Positions 59,760 through 64,000 of a stretch of DNA of 64,000 nt are shown here, in pieces; position 1 is the first letter of the stretch, and every line of letters begins with the position of its first letter. The notes below the pieces were generated by a model that worked only from the letters and a program-made list of their open reading frames with translations, ran no database searches and was not told where the DNA came from. Both the position numbers and the translations under genes were made by a program. The DNA is taken from positions 1,488,001-1,552,000 of the forward strand of contig NZ_JAMJPL010000001.1 of NCBI RefSeq assembly GCF_023555055.1, in the 5' to 3' direction. Source of the stretch: Marinobacter sp. ATCH36 (GTDB lineage Bacteria; Pseudomonadota; Gammaproteobacteria; Pseudomonadales; Oleiphilaceae).

Positions 59760-61757
59760 GTGGATGACAACAACAAGATCAGAGCGATGCAGGAGCTTGG
59801 CATGACTATGCAACTGGCAAAGCGGCGCCACATTGATGCGGTTCTGAGTTTTACAGACGACCGCTCGTCCTCAGTGTTGCCGCCGGGTTCGGAATTGATC
59901 GGGCGTTCCTGGAAACGATGTATCGATGAGTACGGACTGGATCCCAGTCAGCCACGCAGCGCGCGGATTGTGACTCAGCAAATCCTGAAAGAGCATCAGG
60001 ACTCGGTGGACGAGTTTCTCAATGTGGCCAGGGCTGGTGTAGAGCAGCTTTACATGAACATCGCCAACCTCGGTTATGTGTTGCTGCTTACGGATCACCG
60101 GGGTATCACTGTGCAGTATCTGGGTGACCGCCGTTATGATCAGCGTTTGCGTAAAGCCGGTCTGTATCTTGGCGCCGACTGGAGCGAACAGTATGCAGGT
60201 ACCTGTGCTGTCGGCACCTGTATTGAGGAGCAGCAGCCTCTGACCTGCCATCGGGTCGACCACTTCGACGCCAGCCACATCAATCTGACCTGCACGTCAG
60301 CACCGATTCTTGATCCTCTTGGCAATCTGTTAGCGGTTCTGGATATATCCGCCCTCGATTCACCCGACCCGCGTAGTAGTCAGACCTTTGCAATGCACCT
60401 GACACAACTCTATGCCCGGATGATCGAGGATGCTTACTTTCTGCGTCGTTATCGTAACCAGACAATTTTCAGGTGTGACGCCTCTCGCGAGTTTGTTCAG
60501 GTGAATGGTCAGTACCTGTTTGCTATTGACGATGATGGCTGTGTGGAGGCCGCTAATACAGCCGGGCGCTCTCTTATATCGAGCCCGAAAGCAGAAGCCG
60601 GCCTGATATCCAGGCCGGACCTTACCAGTCTGTTCGAATGCGAGTTGAGGGATATCTGGAGCATCCCCTACGATCATGACGATCAGGTAAAAGCATTCAG
60701 GCACTGTGCCACCGGAAGTACCTTTTTTGCCTCACTGATCATGCCCAGCGCCAGGTCTTCGTCCTCGCCTTCGGCTGAGGCCCTTTCTGCTGATGACTAT
60801 GTACCCGAGTTAGATGCCCTGGCAGCGGATGATCCGGTAATGCGGCGTACCCTTGGGTTGGCCAAGCGACTCAGAAACAGAGATGTCGGGCTGCTGGTGC
60901 TGGGAGAGACCGGCACGGGCAAGGAAGTACTGGCCCGTGCAATACACGACTCCAGCCATCGCTCCCGTCGGGCATTTGTGGCGGTAAATTGTGCTGCCAT
61001 TCCGGAATCACTGATCGAGAGCGAACTTTTCGGTTATGTGGCGGGGGCTTTTACCGGTGCCCGGTCCAAAGGCATGCGGGGGATGATTCAACAAGCGGAC
61101 GGAGGCACGTTATTCCTGGATGAAATCGGCGACATGCCTTTGCAGCTACAGACGCGCCTGCTGCGGGTTCTGGCCGAGGGTGAGATCCTGCCCGTCGGTG
61201 CTGACAGTCCCGTTAAGGTGAACTGCCGTGTGATAGCAGCCACGCATCAGGATCTTGGACAACTGATTGAGCGTGGTGCCTTCCGGGCAGACCTGTATTA
61301 CCGATTGAATGGCGCTACCCTGCGTTTGCCTTCACTGGGCGAAAGGGCTGATCGCCAGTATGTGATTAAGCGGGTGCTTGCAAACCTGATTGCCAGGGGT
61401 GAATTACCCGATGTCCGCATCCGGGCAGATGCGATGAGTGCACTGCTTGCCTATGACTGGCCGGGTAATATTCGCCAGCTCGTTAATGCGCTGGCGTTTG
61501 CCGAGGCTACCTGCGACAACGGCCAGATTACGGTTAATGATTTGCCGGAAGAATGTCTTTCTGATCATGCACTAGCCAACTCAGCCCCTGTTTCGGTTAT
61601 CGAACAGAACGAGCATAATCCACTGTTGTCGGCCCTGAAAAAATATCAGTGGAATGTTTCCGAGGTTGCACGCTCTTACGGTGTCTCACGGCCGACCATT
61701 TATCGCTGGATGCACCAGCAGGATATTGAGCCACCAAGGTTTTTGGGCAAGAAGTGA
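59760..61757 (+). CDS. Sigma-54-dependent activator (AcoR-like, GAF-AAA-HTH)
   Basis: A 665-residue regulator. Residues about 75-230 form a GAF-type sensor (ANLGYVLLLTDHRGITVQY, GTCAVGTCIEEQQPLTCHR). The AAA+ domain has Walker A GETGTGKE (382-389) and GAFTGA (429-434), the loop that contacts sigma-54, then LFLDEIGDMP. The C-terminal Fis-type HTH is about 630-658 (NVSEVARSYGVSRPTIYRWM). It should bind the two palindromic sites next to it and drive the divergent monooxygenase gene when a small molecule binds the GAF domain. It starts with GTG; ATG 59802 after GGAG is an alternative. Confidence 0.9.
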   Translation: MDDNNKIRAMQELGMTMQLAKRRHIDAVLSFTDDRSSSVLPPGSELIGRSWKRCIDEYGLDPSQPRSARIVTQQILKEHQDSVDEFLNVARAGVEQLYMNIANLGYVLLLTDHRGITVQYLGDRRYDQRLRKAGLYLGADWSEQYAGTCAVGTCIEEQQPLTCHRVDHFDASHINLTCTSAPILDPLGNLLAVLDISALDSPDPRSSQTFAMHLTQLYARMIEDAYFLRRYRNQTIFRCDASREFVQVNGQYLFAIDDDGCVEAANTAGRSLISSPKAEAGLISRPDLTSLFECELRDIWSIPYDHDDQVKAFRHCATGSTFFASLIMPSARSSSSPSAEALSADDYVPELDALAADDPVMRRTLGLAKRLRNRDVGLLVLGETGTGKEVLARAIHDSSHRSRRAFVAVNCAAIPESLIESELFGYVAGAFTGARSKGMRGMIQQADGGTLFLDEIGDMPLQLQTRLLRVLAEGEILPVGADSPVKVNCRVIAATHQDLGQLIERGAFRADLYYRLNGATLRLPSLGERADRQYVIKRVLANLIARGELPDVRIRADAMSALLAYDWPGNIRQLVNALAFAEATCDNGQITVNDLPEECLSDHALANSAPVSVIEQNEHNPLLSALKKYQWNVSEVARSYGVSRPTIYRWMHQQDIEPPRFLGKK

Positions 61758-61778
61758 TTGCCGGCCAGTGACACCGCT

Positions 61779-63218
61779 TCATATCTGCTTGTGCACAACC
61801 TCGGACAGCCGGCTGCGGTTTCCGTCGGTATCAAGGGTGCGGATGGCGAAGTACCAGTTGCCTTCGGTGAGCTCATCCACCAGCAGTTCGTCGATTGAGG
61901 CATCACCAATGGCGACACTTTGGTTCAGGGTTTCTTGGCTGGTGCCGTAGACCACCTCAAAGCCGGCGATTTCGCCCATGGACAGGCTTTCGCCATTTTC
62001 ACGGGTGAGCGGCGCAGTCCAGCTCAGCAGTGCAGTGTTGGCCGGAAGGGTGTCTTCAGGAGAAGTTTCCGTTGCCTGTGGCTCATCGGCTTCAGTTTCC
62101 GTGTTGGCGACGGTGTCTCCGGTGTTGCCGTCGACGGTGGTGGTATCTTCGGTCTTATCAGCCAGTTCGGCGTCGCCGTTGGTGTCGTTCGTCTTATCGT
62201 CCGTTGGGTCTGAAACTGTACTGTCTTTGTTCGTGTCTGCGAGGCTGGAATCGCTGTCTTGGTAGACGTCTGCAATGGACTTGAAGCGTTGCACGTTGCG
62301 GTGCTCAACCACCGCAAGTCTCTGGCTGATGATGCTTGAGTCCACGGTGGCCTGGAGTTCGGAGGCCTGCACCGCTGCTGCGGTAACGAGATCTGCCAGC
62401 GCTACGTTCACGCCATCGCCCATCAGGCTGATCCGCCCGGTTTTACTTGCCTGCATGGCAAGGTTATTTAATACATCGGAAATGGTGTCCCATTGAGCGT
62501 TGTCGTTCACCAGCGCGAGGAAAGCAGCATTGGCGATAGCCATCTGCAAGGCGTCTGCGGACACGCTGCCGGATTCATCCAGTCGGGTCAGATCCGGTGG
62601 GGTCAGGCGCAAGGAGCCGGCTGTCAGGCCAAACCAGCCTTCCACTGTTTCGTAGGCACCGGAGATGGCCTCTGGAGAAAGCCCGTTGGGGCTGCGTTCA
62701 GCCAGGGTTACGGCCAGGTGAGTCAGCGGGGTGAGGTTGACGGTTTCCAGTTGCAGGTCGCCCGCTCCGCGCAGGGAGAAACTGCTGTCCAGCCCCATGG
62801 GGTGGCCGAAGGCTACCGGCTCGGCGTCACTCTGTATGCAGTGGGGTGTCACGTCACAAATCATGCGGGTGTTCACGTCTGCCCGAAGTTCGACCAGTGC
62901 CCAGCTATCTGCCTTCCCGCGCAGTTGCCACTTATAACTACCTTCGTCGTCGGTCAGTACCGGCTTTGCATAGTCTCTCTGTGGGGTGTGGTTGCCGTGT
63001 ATGTCGGAAACCAGGCGATTGACAGTTACCCGCCCCTGTTGGATAACGCCTTTCATGGCAGCACCGGTGACCTCAAAGGTCGGCTCGTTTGTGCCCTGGG
63101 ATTGCGCTGCTGTGCTGTTGTCGTTGGAAGTAATGTCCAGACCGCAGCCCGAGAGCAGTACTACCGCAGAAATCATCAGCAGTCCATGCTTCGATGTTTT
63201 ATTGCCGCAATATGACAT
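61779..63218 (-). CDS. Lipoprotein with acidic linker and C-terminal Fn3-like domain
   Basis: A 479-residue lipoprotein. A signal peptide ends in lipobox LLSGC near Cys24. Residues about 45-100 look like an Ig- or carboxypeptidase-regulatory-like module (VTGAAMKGVIQQGRVTVNRL). A long helical region follows, then an Asp/Thr/Glu-rich linker at about 325-390 (DTNKDSTVSDPTDDKTNDTN). The last 90 residues form a fibronectin III-like domain (LLSWTAPLTRENGESL, AGFEVVYGTS, YFAIRTLDTDGNRS). It probably sits at the outer-membrane surface. ATG 63218 is preferred over TTG 63230; neither has a strong ribosome site. Confidence 0.78.
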   Translation of the reverse strand: MSYCGNKTSKHGLLMISAVVLLSGCGLDITSNDNSTAAQSQGTNEPTFEVTGAAMKGVIQQGRVTVNRLVSDIHGNHTPQRDYAKPVLTDDEGSYKWQLRGKADSWALVELRADVNTRMICDVTPHCIQSDAEPVAFGHPMGLDSSFSLRGAGDLQLETVNLTPLTHLAVTLAERSPNGLSPEAISGAYETVEGWFGLTAGSLRLTPPDLTRLDESGSVSADALQMAIANAAFLALVNDNAQWDTISDVLNNLAMQASKTGRISLMGDGVNVALADLVTAAAVQASELQATVDSSIISQRLAVVEHRNVQRFKSIADVYQDSDSSLADTNKDSTVSDPTDDKTNDTNGDAELADKTEDTTTVDGNTGDTVANTETEADEPQATETSPEDTLPANTALLSWTAPLTRENGESLSMGEIAGFEVVYGTSQETLNQSVAIGDASIDELLVDELTEGNWYFAIRTLDTDGNRSRLSEVVHKQI

Positions 63219-63566
63219 TTTATGCACCAATTTATTGACGAAATCGGGCGAATCATACAGCGGAGATTTTCAGTGAAATGAGGCCTGGGTCTGGTTTTAA
63301 ACACAGGTTGCGTCAGCAAAATGGCGTTTACGGAAGGAAACACGTTGAGATAGAGGGTTACGTGCTGCGTATGCATGGGGCGCTGTTTAACCTATTGGTT
63401 TCATGAGTTTTATTAAATCGTTGATGAGTGCTGGCGAGGTGATTGGAGGGTGCAATAGTGAAGAGGACTTACAATTTTAAACACGGCTGAAGAGCCGGCA
63501 GATGGTTTGACGACCTGATGTGCATGCGGGAGTATTACCCTCCGGATTCAGACACAAGGAGCCAGT
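63219..63566. other. Intergenic region before the homocysteine methyltransferase gene
   Basis: A gap of about 350 bases. I see no clear riboswitch, promoter box or gene. A 25-codon open frame at 63403-63480 lacks a ribosome site and is not called. Confidence 0.5.
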
Positions 63567-64000
63567 ATGAGACCCGTTGTACTTCTGGACGGAGGCCTTG
63601 GCCAGGAAATCTACCGCAGAGCCCGGCGGGTCAGCTCGCCGCTCTGGTCCGTGGCCGTCATGCTGGAGCAACCCGAGGTTGTTACGGCGGTGCATGCGGA
63701 TTTTATCCGTGCCGGGGCCAGAACCCTGTCACTGAATACCTATGCGGCCACAGCAACCCGCATGCGTGAGCAGGGGATGCACGAACAGATGGCGGAGGTT
63801 CATCAGCAAGCCTTTGATGCCCTCGAACGTGCCATCAATGCGACCGACGCAGAGGTGGATATTGCAGGTTGTCTGGGCCCACTGACCGGAAGCTATCGGG
63901 GCCAACCCGACCGTACCTTTGAAGATCTGAGAGACGAATATTCCACACTGGTCCGGTTGCAGGCCGGGGTTGATGTATTCCTGATCGAAACCATGACCAA
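63567..64000 (+). CDS. Homocysteine S-methyltransferase-family protein, 5' part
   Basis: The first 144 residues of a betaine/cobalamin-independent homocysteine methyltransferase-type barrel, cut by the window edge. LLDGGLGQEIYRRARRVSSP is the family opening (the LDGGxG loop), followed by AGARTLSLNTYAATATRMRE and DIAGCLGPLTGSYRG. The zinc-binding cysteines lie beyond the window. AAGGAG precedes ATG 63567. It may methylate homocysteine or selenohomocysteine; the donor cannot be told. Confidence 0.88.
   Translation, partial: MRPVVLLDGGLGQEIYRRARRVSSPLWSVAVMLEQPEVVTAVHADFIRAGARTLSLNTYAATATRMREQGMHEQMAEVHQQAFDALERAINATDAEVDIAGCLGPLTGSYRGQPDRTFEDLRDEYSTLVRLQAGVDVFLIETMT

Noticed and set aside
63403-63480. 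A 25-codon open frame starting MSFIKSLMSAGEVIGG
   Set aside because: There is no ribosome site and the frame is too short to judge; noted only because the opening looks helical.
1-64000. tRNA, rRNA, CRISPR arrays, prophage or complete insertion sequences
   Set aside because: None was recognised: no transposase or integrase frame, no regularly spaced repeats and no tRNA-like arm pattern was seen by eye.

Overview
The window looks like chromosomal DNA from a marine, aerobic, respiratory gammaproteobacterium, most like Marinobacter or a close relative. This rests on the gene families and on recognising many proteins, not on a database search. GC content is moderate to high, genes are dense on both strands, and Shine-Dalgarno sites are clear. 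I see no tRNA, rRNA, CRISPR array, intact insertion sequence or prophage. Nearly all of it is chromosomal housekeeping and accessory metabolism, with several decayed genes.

Layout. 1-1.25 kb: a broken enolase-superfamily gene, then DUF4177, yidD and TM2-domain genes. 1.35-6.3 kb: radD, an aspartoacylase-like hydrolase coupled to a GCS2-type ligase, and a SlyD-like FKBP. 6.6-13.7 kb: an envelope-protein region with an ice-binding-like DUF3494 lipoprotein, an anion permease, a TPR membrane protein, a caspase-like lipoprotein and an outer-membrane barrel. 13.8-19.9 kb: an M15 peptidase, a deleted MscS-type pseudogene, a DUF6152/DUF6644/ferric-reductase cluster, small enzymes and an acyltransferase. 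20-23.5 kb: a cold-shock gene, the tsdBA thiosulfate dehydrogenase pair and a porin. The tsdBA operon and the porin each have an FNR/Anr-like box upstream. 23.9-30.6 kb: a serine hydrolase, a KAS III enzyme with a large extra N-terminal domain, a 662-residue protein I do not recognise, and a PsiE-type protein.

30.9-34.2 kb holds an ATP-grasp gene, a periplasmic binding protein, a cytochrome c and a DUF4399 protein. 34.2-41.8 kb is an aromatic amino acid catabolic operon (NSS transporter, aminotransferase, fused indolepyruvate oxidoreductase) divergent from an Lrp-type regulator and an FkbM methyltransferase. 41.8-48.4 kb carries CDGSH, GST, patatin, YqeY, SDR, NADAR and MFS genes. 48.4-50.1 kb holds a second, inverted copy of the ATP-grasp gene followed by a small putative 2OG-Fe(II) oxygenase. 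50.5-57.6 kb includes a methyltransferase, a GGCT-like protein, an S41 protease, an HDAC-family deacylase and an AaeXAB-like efflux operon. 57.6-61.8 kb is a flavin monooxygenase divergent from a sigma-54 activator, with a visible -24/-12 promoter and paired upstream operators. The window ends with a lipoprotein and the start of a homocysteine S-methyltransferase.

The strongest unusual signals are: (i) two ATP-grasp genes 18 kb apart in inverted orientation, with a sharply bounded ~977-bp core that is almost identical while both ends have diverged, which looks like recent gene conversion; (ii) a dispersed GGGACAGATTTATTTT-type repeat that tends to sit just after stop codons; (iii) matching FNR/Anr boxes upstream of tsdBA and the neighbouring porin; (iv) a complete sigma-54 promoter and operator layout; and (v) three gene remnants whose joins can be read directly. 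I found no clear multi-gene system that I can claim is entirely new. The best candidate is the ATP-grasp plus putative oxygenase pair and its converted paralogue.
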